Shown here in pieces: positions 6,884 through 15,871 of a DNA stretch of 64,000 bases. Position 1 is the first letter of the stretch. Each line of letters begins with the position of its first letter. Both the position numbers and the translations under genes were made by a program. This DNA comes from Streptomyces fumanus. GTDB taxonomy: Bacteria; Actinomycetota; Actinomycetes; Streptomycetales; Streptomycetaceae. Where the stretch lies: assembly GCF_014655295.1 (NCBI RefSeq), contig NZ_BNBI01000003.1, forward strand, positions 310,001-374,000. Direction: 5' to 3'. The notes beneath the pieces are model-generated. The model saw only the letters and a program-made list of their open reading frames with translations. It was not told the DNA's origin and ran no database searches.

Positions 6884-8775
6884 GGCGCCTCCCCGGCCGT
6901 ACCGAGACCGTCCAGCCAGACGTCCACCCCCACCAAGCGGTTGAGCGCGGAGAAAGGGGCGGCAAAGCCGTGTACGGCGGCGTCCAGGTCGGCGATGACG
7001 CGTGCGGGCTCGATGACGCCCAGGTCGGCGAGCGGCGAGCGGGCCAGCCGCGCACGCAGATCTGCCGCGGCGCGGCGAACACCCCGGTAGTCCTCGGCCG
7101 CGTAGGCGCCCTTGGTGCGCCGGTCCAGCACGGCGTCGGGCACCGCACCGGCCAGCGCGGCCCTCAGGAGCGGTTTGACGGTGAAGGGGTCCGCCTTCGC
7201 CGGCGTCGGCAGGCTCATCGCCGCCCGGACGACGGCCCCGTCCAGGAAAGGTGCTTGCGGCCACACCCCGAACGGCCGGGCCACGTCGACCAGGTGACTG
7301 TGCAGGCCCGCCGAGGTGTGCAGTTCGGCGAGGGCTGCGCGCGTGCCGGGACCCGGCCCCGGCCCTTCGCGCCGTATCCGCCCGGCCCGCTCGACGGCCA
7401 GTTCGGCCAGGTCACGGCGGGCTCGTGGGGTCAGCCACGCAGCCTCGGGGCCGGGCGGCGGCCACCAGGCGATGGCGTCCAGCCACTGCGGCGGATGCGT
7501 CGGCGACTGCTCCAGCCGTGCGGCCAGGTCGTGCAGCGCCCGGTGGATCGGGGTACGGGCCAGCCGCACGGCCCGACGGGCGATGGCGGCGGGGGCCACG
7601 CGGCGCAGCCTGCCCAAGGCGAGGGCGTCGTGTGCGAGACGGCCCACCGCCCGGCCCGCGGCCACCTCGCCGAGGTGTGCGGGCGGGGCGGTCAGCAGGG
7701 CGTCGCCGCCCTCACCCGTCATATGGACGCCGCCCCCTCGGCTCGCGATGTGACTCAGGCGGCAGCGGAGCCGGGCGACGATCGCGGTGGACGGATCTGG
7801 CTGGTCCGGCCGTCCCCGCGCGCTCAGAGCGGCGTACGGCAGTGACGTATCGCCGCCCACGGTCTGGTGCAGCCGGACGGCGGCCGATGCGCGGGCGTGC
7901 CGCACGGCGTGTTCCAGGTCGCCCGCCGGGGCTCCCGGATGGTGATAGACGAAGGCGTCCGGTGGTTCTTCCGCCGCCTGCGCGGCGAGGAAGGCCAGCG
8001 AGGTGGAGTCCAGGCCGCCGCTGAAGTCGCAGGTGACTCGGGGGGCGCCGTGCACGCGGAGGGTGACGGCCTGCCGCAGGGAGTCGCGCAGCCGGGCCGC
8101 GGCGTCCTCCATGCAGGCGTCGGCGTCGGGGCCGGGTGCGGCGTAGGACCGGGTGACGGCGGTCGTGGCGCGGTCGACGTGCAGGGCCTCACCGGGGCCC
8201 AGCCGGTGCACGCCGGTGAGGGCGGTCCGTGTTCCGACGAGTTCCGGCACCGCGGGGCAGGCGATGTGCGCCGCGAGCGCCAGGTCGTCCGGGGCCGGCT
8301 CCCGTCCCGTCAGGGCGGCCACGGCGGTGGCGCGGGTGGAGACGACGGTACGACCGTCGCGGTGTGCGTAATAGAGCGGGAACTGACCTGCCGGGTCGGT
8401 GTAGGCGGTGAAGCGGCCGCGGTGTTCCAGCACCAGCAGCAGGTAGGCCCCCGGCCACCGGGTCAGTGCCTCCCAGTCGCCGTCGTGTGCGGAACGCCTC
8501 AGGTCGTCCTCCATCCGTGCGGGGCCGGCCAGGCACTGGCCCACGGCGACGACTCCGGCCCGCTCCGTCGCCGCGGTGCGCACCTCTCCGGCGTGCCAGT
8601 CACCCCATGACCACAGCCGGGGGTCGGCGGCCCAAACCTGTGCGGCCGGCGCCGGTGGACGGGGCCCCGGCGGCAGGATCGCCGCGACGACCGGTCCGGC
8701 CGGCAGGCGGACGCCGAGGTCACCGGTGTCCGGGCCGGTGCCGGTGATGCCGGTCGTGCCGGGGTAGACGGCCAC
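6880..8775 (-). CDS. Lasso peptide cyclase (asparagine synthetase-like C protein)
   Basis: 631 residues, a usual size for lasso C proteins. The N-terminal half is glutamine-amidotransferase-like, and the C-terminal half carries the ATP-pyrophosphatase motif SGGLDSTS (near residue 252) and TGEGGDALL. The protein activates the ring Asp/Glu side chain by adenylation and closes the isopeptide bond with residue 1 of the core. The start is a GTG at 8775, 8 nt after the precursor stop; its ribosome site (TAGGAG) overlaps that stop codon, so expression is coupled to the precursor. The 3' end overlaps the next gene by 4 bp. Confidence 0.93.
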   Translation of the reverse strand: MAVYPGTTGITGTGPDTGDLGVRLPAGPVVAAILPPGPRPPAPAAQVWAADPRLWSWGDWHAGEVRTAATERAGVVAVGQCLAGPARMEDDLRRSAHDGDWEALTRWPGAYLLLVLEHRGRFTAYTDPAGQFPLYYAHRDGRTVVSTRATAVAALTGREPAPDDLALAAHIACPAVPELVGTRTALTGVHRLGPGEALHVDRATTAVTRSYAAPGPDADACMEDAAARLRDSLRQAVTLRVHGAPRVTCDFSGGLDSTSLAFLAAQAAEEPPDAFVYHHPGAPAGDLEHAVRHARASAAVRLHQTVGGDTSLPYAALSARGRPDQPDPSTAIVARLRCRLSHIASRGGGVHMTGEGGDALLTAPPAHLGEVAAGRAVGRLAHDALALGRLRRVAPAAIARRAVRLARTPIHRALHDLAARLEQSPTHPPQWLDAIAWWPPPGPEAAWLTPRARRDLAELAVERAGRIRREGPGPGPGTRAALAELHTSAGLHSHLVDVARPFGVWPQAPFLDGAVVRAAMSLPTPAKADPFTVKPLLRAALAGAVPDAVLDRRTKGAYAAEDYRGVRRAAADLRARLARSPLADLGVIEPARVIADLDAAVHGFAAPFSALNRLVGVDVWLDGLGTAGEAP

Positions 8776-8783
8776 GGCGACTC

Positions 8784-8984
8784 CTACCAGTAGTACTGGG
8801 CGTTGGCGTCGGCGTTGCCGTTCGGGGAACTGCCCAACGTCAGGTCACGGACGTGTCCGAGAGCGACGAGGGAGGGGGACACATAGGCGGCGTCCTGGTC
8901 CGGGGGCGGCCCGTCCGGGAGCGTTCCGCTTCCGCCGTCGGCAGCGCAGCCGGACAATTGCTCGAACAATCTCTCATAGGACAT
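8784..8984 (-). CDS. Lasso peptide precursor
   Basis: 66 residues from the ATG at 8984; an in-frame upstream GTG at 9008 would add 8 residues. The leader carries the RRE-recognition motif YxxPxLxxxGxxxxxT exactly: Tyr34, Pro37, Leu39, Gly43, Thr49. With Thr as penultimate leader residue the core is GSSPNGNADANAQYYW, 16 residues, Gly1 to Asp9 giving a nine-membered ring, then an A-N-A-Q loop and a bulky Tyr-Tyr-Trp tail that could hold the thread. It has no cysteine, so it fits class II. It is the first gene of the operon precursor-cyclase-B1/B2. I cannot match the core to a named lasso peptide from memory. Confidence 0.93.
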   Translation of the reverse strand: MSYERLFEQLSGCAADGGSGTLPDGPPPDQDAAYVSPSLVALGHVRDLTLGSSPNGNADANAQYYW

Positions 8985-9355
8985 GGGGCCGCCTCGGGTC
9001 ACGGGCACGGTTTACCTCACCAGGAAGGACAAGGCACAAGGGAGTGGCCTTTCCGGCCACCGGTCCACATGAGCGCAGTATGCCACGGGATCTTTAGGCG
9101 CAGCCGGGATTCAGCAAGCCGTGCACGCAGCGTCTGACCAGCGGGTATTCCCTCGTCTTTCGGACCGGTGAACGGCACGGGCACCAGCCCGTTCCTGGTG
9201 TGCGGCACGCCCTCCGTGCAGTTCGATATCGGCGGCGTCGGCAATTGAAGCCGATATCGCGGCCGGCTTGGCGCGCGTCCATCATTTCGAAGGGCCAAGC
9301 ACGGCAGAGGCACCTCACGGAATTCGATCGCCGCGGCACAGCGCCCGCGACCGGG
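8985..9355. other. Lasso operon leader/promoter region
   Basis: 371 nt without a credible gene between the precursor and the convergent-side end of the ROK gene. It must hold the lasso promoter (minus strand). A small hairpin GTGGCC-TTTCC-GGCCAC lies at 9044-9060, ~60 nt before the precursor start. No convincing -35/-10 pair was found. Minus-strand frames here have no ribosome site. Confidence 0.5.
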
Positions 9356-10558
9356 TCACACCGTGCTCTTCGGGCTCTCCTGACCGCGCAGCCCGAGGAC
9401 GAGGGCCCCCTGGGCCTCGGCCCGCGTCCCCAACTCACTCAGTTCCAGGATGGAGCCGGAATCCTCGGCGACCGCGCCGGGGAGGGCGAAGCGGTGCAGC
9501 GACTCCTTGCAGCCCTCCAGGAGCAGGTGGCACTCCGTGAGCTGGCCGCCCACGACCACGACATCGGGGTTGAGGAGATTGCACAGTTGGGCGAGGAGGG
9601 ATCCCAGGGTGCGTCCCGCGTCCTTGATCACGCGCATACAGACGGGATCCTGCTCCCGGGCGGCCCGGATCACGTCCTCCAGGTGCTCGAAGTCCGCGGC
9701 GCCCGTCCTGGTGCGGGCCTGGCGCACCCGCTGCACCAGTGCTTCCGCGCCGATCACGGTCTCCAGGCAACCGCGGCCCCCGCACTGGCACATCACACCG
9801 TCCGGCTCCAGGGTCAGGTGGCCGATCTCCCCGGCCATTCCGCCGCGTCCGCGGAGCAGGTTGTTGTGGATGATGATCCCGGCTCCGGCGCCGGTGGAGA
9901 CCTTGACGTAGATGAGGGTCTCCGCGTGTTCCCGCCGGCTGTACGTCTGCTCGGCCAGCGCACCGAGGTTCGCGTCGTTGTCGATGACCGCGTGCACGCC
10001 GAGCCACTCCCCCAGGTCCCGCGCCGGGTGGTCGCCGTTCCGCCAGGGGTGGAGGACGGGCCGCGTGAACTCGTTCGTGCGCGGATCGATCATCCGCGGC
10101 ACGGCGATGCCGAGCGAGAAGACATCGGACAGGGTGCAGCCGGTGTCCCTGACCGCCTCCCCGATCAGGTCCTGGACGTCGGGGCGGGCGCGGTTCCAGC
10201 CCCGGCTCACCCCTTCCGCGTTGGCGCGGACGGACACGGTCTCGTAATCCTTGTCCAGCCTGCGCGCGACCACCGTGACGTGGTTGAAGCCGACGTGCAC
10301 CCCCACGCCGACCAAGTCGGTGGGTACCAGGCACACCTGGCCGGCTCGCCCCCCGTCCGTCCGGGCGCCGGTCACCAAGCCTTCCCCTTCCAGTTCCCGG
10401 ACCGCGGTGGACACCGTCGCCTGGGAAAGCACGGTGCGCCGGGCGATACCGACCTGGGAATCCGCCTTGATCGCGATGGCCAGCAGTACCTTCCTGCGGT
10501 TCTCATTGCGTTTCGGTGATCCGGCTAACCCGTTGAAGAAGTCGCGAATGCCAGCCAT
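9356..10558 (-). CDS. ROK-family transcriptional regulator
   Basis: 400 residues from the ATG at 10558 (ribosome site AAGGGGG). An N-terminal winged helix-turn-helix (QVGIARRTVLSQATVSTAVRELEGEGLV, split here as two halves of one motif) is followed by the sugar-kinase-like ROK fold with VIDNDANLGAL, the GxGxGxG-like STGAGAGI and the zinc-type ROK signature CQCGGRGCLETV. ROK repressors usually bind a sugar or sugar phosphate. It lies between the lasso operon and the exporter, so control of the cluster is likely by position. Codon 11 is TTA (10526-10528), which would make translation depend on the developmental bldA tRNA. Confidence 0.88.
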   Translation of the reverse strand: MAGIRDFFNGLAGSPKRNENRRKVLLAIAIKADSQVGIARRTVLSQATVSTAVRELEGEGLVTGARTDGGRAGQVCLVPTDLVGVGVHVGFNHVTVVARRLDKDYETVSVRANAEGVSRGWNRARPDVQDLIGEAVRDTGCTLSDVFSLGIAVPRMIDPRTNEFTRPVLHPWRNGDHPARDLGEWLGVHAVIDNDANLGALAEQTYSRREHAETLIYVKVSTGAGAGIIIHNNLLRGRGGMAGEIGHLTLEPDGVMCQCGGRGCLETVIGAEALVQRVRQARTRTGAADFEHLEDVIRAAREQDPVCMRVIKDAGRTLGSLLAQLCNLLNPDVVVVGGQLTECHLLLEGCKESLHRFALPGAVAEDSGSILELSELGTRAEAQGALVLGLRGQESPKSTV

Positions 10559-10931
10559 GACGCCCCCCTTGCCTGCCCCCGCAGGCAGGTCGCTTCCCCC
10601 TCGACCGTAGCAGGTGGATCTTCGAATTGAAGGAGGGGTGACTTCGATTGACATGGCGATCACCGCGGCCACCCGAAGTCCACAATCCGAGCACGTCCGG
10701 CAACCATGATGGGAATTGACCGAAAATGACATTCGGAGGCCGGGCGGTTCATATGAATGTCCGATCATGCATACGGTTGTGCGTACGCCGTTCGGGGGGG
10801 TGAGGAAGGCCGTTTTGGCCGTTACCAACACGACCGAAATACATGTGTTCGAAATCCCGACCGGCTCGTTGAGCCACAGGAGCACGGCCCGGAGTGAGGA
10901 CTCCGAGCCGGCTCGGGTCAGGAGGCGTGCT
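10559..10931. other. Divergent control region, ROK gene / ABC exporter
   Basis: 373 nt between the ROK start and the preferred ABC start. The frame upstream of the ABC gene stays open from an ATG at 10716, but those 72 codons lack a ribosome site and encode nothing ABC-like, so I treat them as leader. AT-richer patches around 10640-10750 and 10830-10860 probably hold the promoters. Confidence 0.45.
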
Positions 10932-12920
10932 GTGAAGAGGTTCCTGGGACGGGTGCGGATGGCGGAGCCGGAGGTCTCCGACGCCGAGGAGGAACTCTTC
11001 GGCGGTCCCTTGCGCTACGACCTGGGCTGGTCGGAACACGAGCGCGCCAGGCTGGACTTGACGATGCTGTCGGCGCTGCGCTCCATGCCCAGGCTGGTCG
11101 GGGCGACGTTGCGGATGGCATGGCAGGCGGACCGGCGCGCGCTGCTCACGGTCGCGATCAGCGAGATCGGACAGGGTCTCGCCGCGGCCATCGGGCTGCT
11201 CGCGGTCAACGCCGTCATGCACGCGCTGCTCGGCTCCGGCACCCCCGGGCAGCGGCTGCACGCGGTTCTGCCCGGGCTGCTCGCCGCCGCCGGAGCCGCG
11301 GTGGTCAACTCGGGCCTGGCCGGATGGTCCACCTCGCGGGCGGGCCGGCTGGAGCCGCTGGTCGAGCGGATCGCCACGACCCAGTACCTGGCCGCCGCCG
11401 CGTCGGTCGAGCTGGAGGCCATCGAGGACCCGGAGTTCCGGCGGTTGATCGATGTCGCCCAGTACGGCGCCGGATCCGCCCGCCGCATGATCAGTGCCTG
11501 CGTCGCCGCGCTGAACGGGACCATCTCCCTGATCTCCACGGCCGGCGTGCTCACCATCCTCCACCCGGTCCTGCTGCCGATGCTGATCCTGATCGCGGCG
11601 CCGCGCGGCTGGGGCGCGATGCGGGTGGCGCAGGAACGGTATGTGTCGGTGATGAGCTGGGTCGAGCACGTACGGGCCAGCCGCCTCATCGGTAACCTGC
11701 TCACCGAGCGCACCGCCGCACAGGAGGTGCGCATCCACGCCGTCGGGCCGTTCCTGCTCAGCCGCTACGAGCGGATGGCCGAGAGCGCCGAGGCCGAGCA
11801 GGAGCGGCTGGCCGCCGGCAAAGCCGTCACCGAGTGGGCGGCCGCCGCGTTGTCCGGCCTCGCCATGGCGGCGACGTACGCGACCATGTTCTGGCTGATC
11901 ATGAGCGGGCACATGAGTCTGGCCGTGGCCGGGACCGCGGTCATCGCCGTCCGGTCCGGCTCGGCGAGCCTGGGCGCGCTGGTGATGAATGTGAACCAAC
12001 TCCACGAGGAGTCGCTCTACGTCCGCGACCACGCCCGGTTCCTGGACGAGGCGGCACGGCGCACCATCCCCAGCGGGGGCGGCCCCGTCCCGGCACAGGT
12101 GAGGCAGGTCGTCCTGGAGAGTGTGAGCTACCGCTACCCCGACCGGGAAGTCCCGGCCCTGGACGAGGTCTCCCTCACGCTGCCCATGGGCTCGGTCACC
12201 GCCGTGGTCGGCGAGAACGGCTCCGGCAAGAGCACGCTGATGAAGGTGTTGTCGGGCCTGTTGCTGCCGCAGACCGGGACGGTGCTGTGGGGTGAGGCCG
12301 ACATCGCCTCCCTGGACCGCTCCGAGGTCTTCGACCGTGTCTCCCTGCTCACCCAGGACTTCCAACGCTGGCCCGTGACAGCGGCGTTGAACATCCGCAT
12401 CGGCCGACCCGCCCGGCCGGCCGACCCCGAGGACCTGCGGCCTTCCGTGGACTACGCGGGTGCCGGCCCGGTCGTCGCCAAGCTTCCCGAGGGGCTGCGC
12501 ACCCTGCTGGCCCGGATGTTCCGCGGCGCGAGCGAGCTGTCGGGCGGCGAGTGGCAGAAGATCGGCCTCGCCCGCACCCACTGGCGCAGCGCCACCTCGG
12601 ATGCCGACGGCGTGCTCATCGTGGACGAGCCCACCTCCGCCCTCGACCCGGAAGCGGAGATCGCCGCCTTCGACCGCATCCGCCGGCTCGCCGCACCGAA
12701 CCGGGCCGTCGTGCTGGTCACCCACCGCATGTCCGGCGTTCGCCATGCCGACCGCATCTACGTTCTGCACCACGGACGGCTCGTCGAGCACGGCAGCCAC
12801 GACGAACTCATGGCCACCCGAGGTCGCTACGCCTCGATGTTCGACGCGCAAGCCGCCCAGTACGCCCCGGCGGGGACCATCCCCCGCCCCGGCTCCCCCA
12901 CCGTCGCGGATCCCGCATGA
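10932..12920 (+). CDS. ABC exporter, fused membrane and ATPase domains (probable lasso peptide exporter)
   Basis: 662 residues from a GTG at 10932 placed 6 nt after AGGAGG. The first ~390 residues contain a six-helix exporter domain, with helices around GLAAAIGLLAVNAVM, LLAAAGAAVVNSGLA, LISTAGVLTILHPVLLPMLI and LAMAATYATMFWLI. The C-terminal ATPase has Walker A GENGSGKST (near residue 427), signature ELSGGEWQ (~535), Walker B VLIVDEPTSALD (~560) and the His switch VTHRM. It is a half-transporter that would dimerise. Lasso clusters typically carry such a D protein for export and self-protection, which is the inferred role. A start at 10716 would add 72 residues but has no ribosome site. Confidence 0.9.
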   Translation: MKRFLGRVRMAEPEVSDAEEELFGGPLRYDLGWSEHERARLDLTMLSALRSMPRLVGATLRMAWQADRRALLTVAISEIGQGLAAAIGLLAVNAVMHALLGSGTPGQRLHAVLPGLLAAAGAAVVNSGLAGWSTSRAGRLEPLVERIATTQYLAAAASVELEAIEDPEFRRLIDVAQYGAGSARRMISACVAALNGTISLISTAGVLTILHPVLLPMLILIAAPRGWGAMRVAQERYVSVMSWVEHVRASRLIGNLLTERTAAQEVRIHAVGPFLLSRYERMAESAEAEQERLAAGKAVTEWAAAALSGLAMAATYATMFWLIMSGHMSLAVAGTAVIAVRSGSASLGALVMNVNQLHEESLYVRDHARFLDEAARRTIPSGGGPVPAQVRQVVLESVSYRYPDREVPALDEVSLTLPMGSVTAVVGENGSGKSTLMKVLSGLLLPQTGTVLWGEADIASLDRSEVFDRVSLLTQDFQRWPVTAALNIRIGRPARPADPEDLRPSVDYAGAGPVVAKLPEGLRTLLARMFRGASELSGGEWQKIGLARTHWRSATSDADGVLIVDEPTSALDPEAEIAAFDRIRRLAAPNRAVVLVTHRMSGVRHADRIYVLHHGRLVEHGSHDELMATRGRYASMFDAQAAQYAPAGTIPRPGSPTVADPA

Positions 12921-12961
12921 CCTCCTCGCCCCGCTGCGCCGCATCCCGGTACTTCAGCAGG

Positions 12962-13933
12962 TCAGTGAGGATTCCTCCGCGGTTTCAACGGGACCGTGGG
13001 CAGCTCGGGGGCAGGAAGCGGGTCGCCGTCGTAGCCCTCGACCGAGCCGAAACGGTCCCCCGACACCCACGCATCGCGTGCCCGCGAGATCTCTTCGGAA
13101 GACCGGCCGATGAAGTTCCACCACATGACGATCTCCTCGCCGAAGGGCGGACCGCCCAGGAGGACGAGGCGGGCGGTGTCGGGGCCGGTGTTCGTGAGGG
13201 TGAGGCGGGGGCGGCCGGGGGCGGCGTAGCCGAGTTCGGCGGGGTCGAGGGGGGTGTCGTCCAGGCGGACGGTGCCGGTGTCGACGAGGAGGCCGTGTTC
13301 GAAGCCGGGGTCCACGTCGAGGGTGAGGGCGGCGCCGGGGTCGAGGGTGAGTTCGGCGCCGAGGAGGGGGGTGAAGGTGGGGACCGGCGAGGTGTCGCCG
13401 GCGAGGGTGCCGAGGAAGACGCGGGCGCTGCCGCCGTCCAGGGGCACGGGGACGGGGACGTAGTGCTGGAAGTCGGGGGCGGTGTCGCGGTGGGCGTCGG
13501 GCAGGGCGACCCACAACTGGACGCCGTGCAGGACCGTCGTGCGCGGGGTGGACACCTCGGAGTGGCTGATGCCGCGGCCGCCGGTCATGAGGTTGAGTTC
13601 GCCGGGCCGGACGTAGGCGTGGCTGCCGAGGCTGTCGCGGTGTTCGATCTCGCCGCTGAACAGCCAGCTCACCGTCTGCAGACCGGTGTGCGGGTGCGGG
13701 GCGACGTCCATGCCGCCGGTCGCGGACACGTCGTCGGGCCCGTAGTGGTCGGCGAAGCACCAGGCGCCGATGAGGGTGCGGGCGCGCTGCGGCAGGGTGC
13801 GGCGGACCGGCATCGCGCGGGGGCCGCCGAGCGGCACCTGCCGGGCGGTGAGGACCTCGATCGCGGCCGTGCCGTCGCCGCCGGACCCCGCCGCACAGCG
13901 CAGCTCGGCCGGCTGCGTCTCGGTGTTACTCAC
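12962..13933 (-). CDS. Pirin family protein
   Basis: 323 residues from a GTG at 13933 behind GGGAGG. The N-terminal cupin has the pirin metal-site pattern: HYGPDDV, MDVAPHPHTGLQTVSWLFSGEIEHRDSLG (two halves), HSE. The C-terminal cupin is followed by GGPPFGEEIVMWWNFIGRS, a conserved pirin ending. Pirins are cytoplasmic iron-binding proteins, some with quercetinase activity or regulatory roles. It is divergent from an AhpD-like gene across 93 nt, a common pairing that suggests shared redox-stress control. Confidence 0.92.
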   Translation of the reverse strand: MSNTETQPAELRCAAGSGGDGTAAIEVLTARQVPLGGPRAMPVRRTLPQRARTLIGAWCFADHYGPDDVSATGGMDVAPHPHTGLQTVSWLFSGEIEHRDSLGSHAYVRPGELNLMTGGRGISHSEVSTPRTTVLHGVQLWVALPDAHRDTAPDFQHYVPVPVPLDGGSARVFLGTLAGDTSPVPTFTPLLGAELTLDPGAALTLDVDPGFEHGLLVDTGTVRLDDTPLDPAELGYAAPGRPRLTLTNTGPDTARLVLLGGPPFGEEIVMWWNFIGRSSEEISRARDAWVSGDRFGSVEGYDGDPLPAPELPTVPLKPRRNPH

Positions 13934-14026
13934 AGGTGCTGCCCTCCCCAAGAAACGTTCGACTTTCAACATCCACCCGACGATGATAGGTCCAGCACCG
14001 AGTGATCACCCGATGAAGGGAAGCAC

Positions 14027-14524
14027 ATGACGGAGACGGCCAAGGTGAGATCGGGCGACCGGGTCTTCATCGACAAGCAGCATCCGGCCGCCTATCGCGC
14101 GCTGGTCGCGGCCGCGGAGGCCGTGCGGGGCGCGGCGGACGCCGCCGGGCTGGACCGGAGCCTCGTCGAACTGATCAATCTGCGGGTCTCCCAGCTCAAC
14201 GCCTGCGCCTACTGCCTGGACCTGCACACCCGCGCGGCACTGCGGGCCGGTGAGACCACCCAGAGGCTGGGTGTCCTGGCGGCCTGGCGTGACACCGAAC
14301 TGTTCGACGCCCGGGAGCGCGCGGCCCTCGCCCTCGCGGAGGCCACCACCCACCCCGCCGACGCCGCCGCGGGGGCCACCGCGTACGCCGAGGCGCGGGC
14401 CGCGCTGACCGACGACGAGATCTCCGCGGTGATCTGGGCCGCCGTCACCATGAACGCCTTCAACCGGATCTCGGTGATGAGCAAGCACCCCGTACGGAAG
14501 AGTCCGGTGACCCCCGCGCGGTGA
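14027..14524 (+). CDS. AhpD-like carboxymuconolactone decarboxylase family protein
   Basis: 165 residues with the AhpD-like core NLRVSQLNACAYCLDLHTRAA: CxxC at Cys60/Cys63 and His67, the redox/proton-relay site of alkylhydroperoxidase D-type proteins. Such proteins reduce peroxides through a thiol cycle. The start is the ATG after GAAGGGAAGCAC. It faces the pirin gene, and both probably answer to oxidative or electrophile stress. The substrate is unknown. Confidence 0.9.
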   Translation: MTETAKVRSGDRVFIDKQHPAAYRALVAAAEAVRGAADAAGLDRSLVELINLRVSQLNACAYCLDLHTRAALRAGETTQRLGVLAAWRDTELFDARERAALALAEATTHPADAAAGATAYAEARAALTDDEISAVIWAAVTMNAFNRISVMSKHPVRKSPVTPAR

Positions 14525-14584
14525 TGGCGCTCGGCGCCCGGTCCGCCAACACTGGGGGCAGGCGGGCGACGGGGAGGGACCGGC

Positions 14585-15835
14585 ATGACGGCACGGGCGG
14601 AGGCGGAGGGGCGGGCGGCACCGCCCGAACGGCGGCCGGAGCTGGACGCGTTGCGGCTGCTGGTCGTCCTCGGGCTGGTCTTCTTCCACTCGGCGCTGGT
14701 CTTCGCCGCCGACAACGACTTCTACGTCAAGAACGCCGAGACTTCCCAAGCCGTGCTGATCGTGGCCGGGTTCGGGGTGGTCTGGGCGATGCCGCTGCTG
14801 TTCCTCATCTCCGGGTTCGGCGCCCGGCACTCGCTGCGGCGCCGCGGCACGGGCGGCTTCGCCAAGGAGCGGCTGCTGCGGCTGGGGGTGCCGCTGGTCT
14901 TCGCGACCGTCGTGCTCAATCCGCTGCCGCAGTGGCTGCGGCAGCGCGCGGCCGGCGTCGGCTACGACGAGTCGTACCTCGGTTTCCTGCCGCACTTCTT
15001 CGACGTACGGCTGGAACTCGACGAGGCGCCGTTCGTCGTGCAGGGCGAGCACTTCGAGACCGGGCACCTGTGGTTCGTGGTCCTGCTGCTGGCCTTCTCC
15101 CTGCTGCTGGTGCCACTGCACCGGTGGCTGCCGCGCGAGCGGGTGCGCCGGGCCGGTGAACGGGTGGCGCGGGCGGCCGGGCGCCGGCCGGGCGTCGTGC
15201 TGCTGCCCGCGCCGGTGTTCTCGGTGTTCTGCGCGTTCGCGCGGATGGAGGAGGACTACGCGGGCTGGCACCGCTGGTCGTACCTGCTGTTCTTCCTCGC
15301 CGGCTGCGCGCTCGCCGGCGAGGACCGCTTCCGTACCGCGATGCGGCGCGCCGCCGTGCCCGCGGCCTGGATCGGTGCGCTGCTGTTCGTGGCGTCCGGT
15401 CCGGGCTTCGCCGTGATCGAGGAGCCGTTCACGGAGATGACCGTCCCGGCCGTCGTCACCCGGGCGCTGTTCGGGGCGGCGGGGTGGTGCCTGGTCGTCG
15501 CCATCCTGGGTCTTGTCGACCGCCACCGGCTGCGACGGCTGACCGGCCCGCCCGGCCCGCGGGGCCCATCGGGTCCACCCGGCCCGGTGCGGAGCGGAGA
15601 GGCGGCGGGACGGCGGCGGCGCGTGTACGGCTATCTCGCCGCCGCCGTACTGCCGTTGTACGTGCTTCACCAGCCCGTCGTCGTCGCCGTCGCCTACTTC
15701 GTGGTCGGCTGGTCCGCGCCGATCCCGGTCAAGTACGCCGCGCTGGTGGCGATCGCCTTCGCGCTGACCCTCGCCGGGTACGAACTGGTGGTGCGGCGTA
15801 CCCGGGTGACCCGTTTCCTGTTCGGGATGCGCTGA
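14585..15835 (+). CDS. Integral membrane acyltransferase (acyltransferase 3 family)
   Basis: 416 residues with about ten hydrophobic helices, opening with RRPELDALRLLVVLGLVFFHSALVF, whose ExDxLR and FFHS residues are typical of the acyltransferase 3/MdoC family. These enzymes transfer acyl groups to sugars, antibiotics or glucans at the cytoplasmic membrane. A Pro/Gly-rich loop (TGPPGPRGPSGPPGP) sits before the last helices. No neighbour reveals the substrate. The ATG lies behind GGGGAGGGACCGGC. Confidence 0.87.
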   Translation: MTARAEAEGRAAPPERRPELDALRLLVVLGLVFFHSALVFAADNDFYVKNAETSQAVLIVAGFGVVWAMPLLFLISGFGARHSLRRRGTGGFAKERLLRLGVPLVFATVVLNPLPQWLRQRAAGVGYDESYLGFLPHFFDVRLELDEAPFVVQGEHFETGHLWFVVLLLAFSLLLVPLHRWLPRERVRRAGERVARAAGRRPGVVLLPAPVFSVFCAFARMEEDYAGWHRWSYLLFFLAGCALAGEDRFRTAMRRAAVPAAWIGALLFVASGPGFAVIEEPFTEMTVPAVVTRALFGAAGWCLVVAILGLVDRHRLRRLTGPPGPRGPSGPPGPVRSGEAAGRRRRVYGYLAAAVLPLYVLHQPVVVAVAYFVVGWSAPIPVKYAALVAIAFALTLAGYELVVRRTRVTRFLFGMR

Positions 15836-15871
15836 CGGGCCGCCGGGCGGGCGTCGTGACGGTCCGCTCCG

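Noticed and set aside
9017..9313. Minus-strand 98-codon frame upstream of the lasso precursor
   Set aside because: No ribosome site, atypical codon use and no recognisable feature; the lasso promoter must be in this stretch.
10716..10931. N-terminal extension of the ABC exporter from the ATG at 10716
   Set aside because: No ribosome site there; AGGAGG with 6-nt spacing precedes the GTG at 10932, and the extension has no ABC-type sequence.
14006..15670. 554-codon minus-strand frame antisense to AhpD and acyltransferase genes
   Set aside because: A GC-rich shadow: His/Gln/Arg-rich, no domain, and the plus-strand genes have clear motifs.
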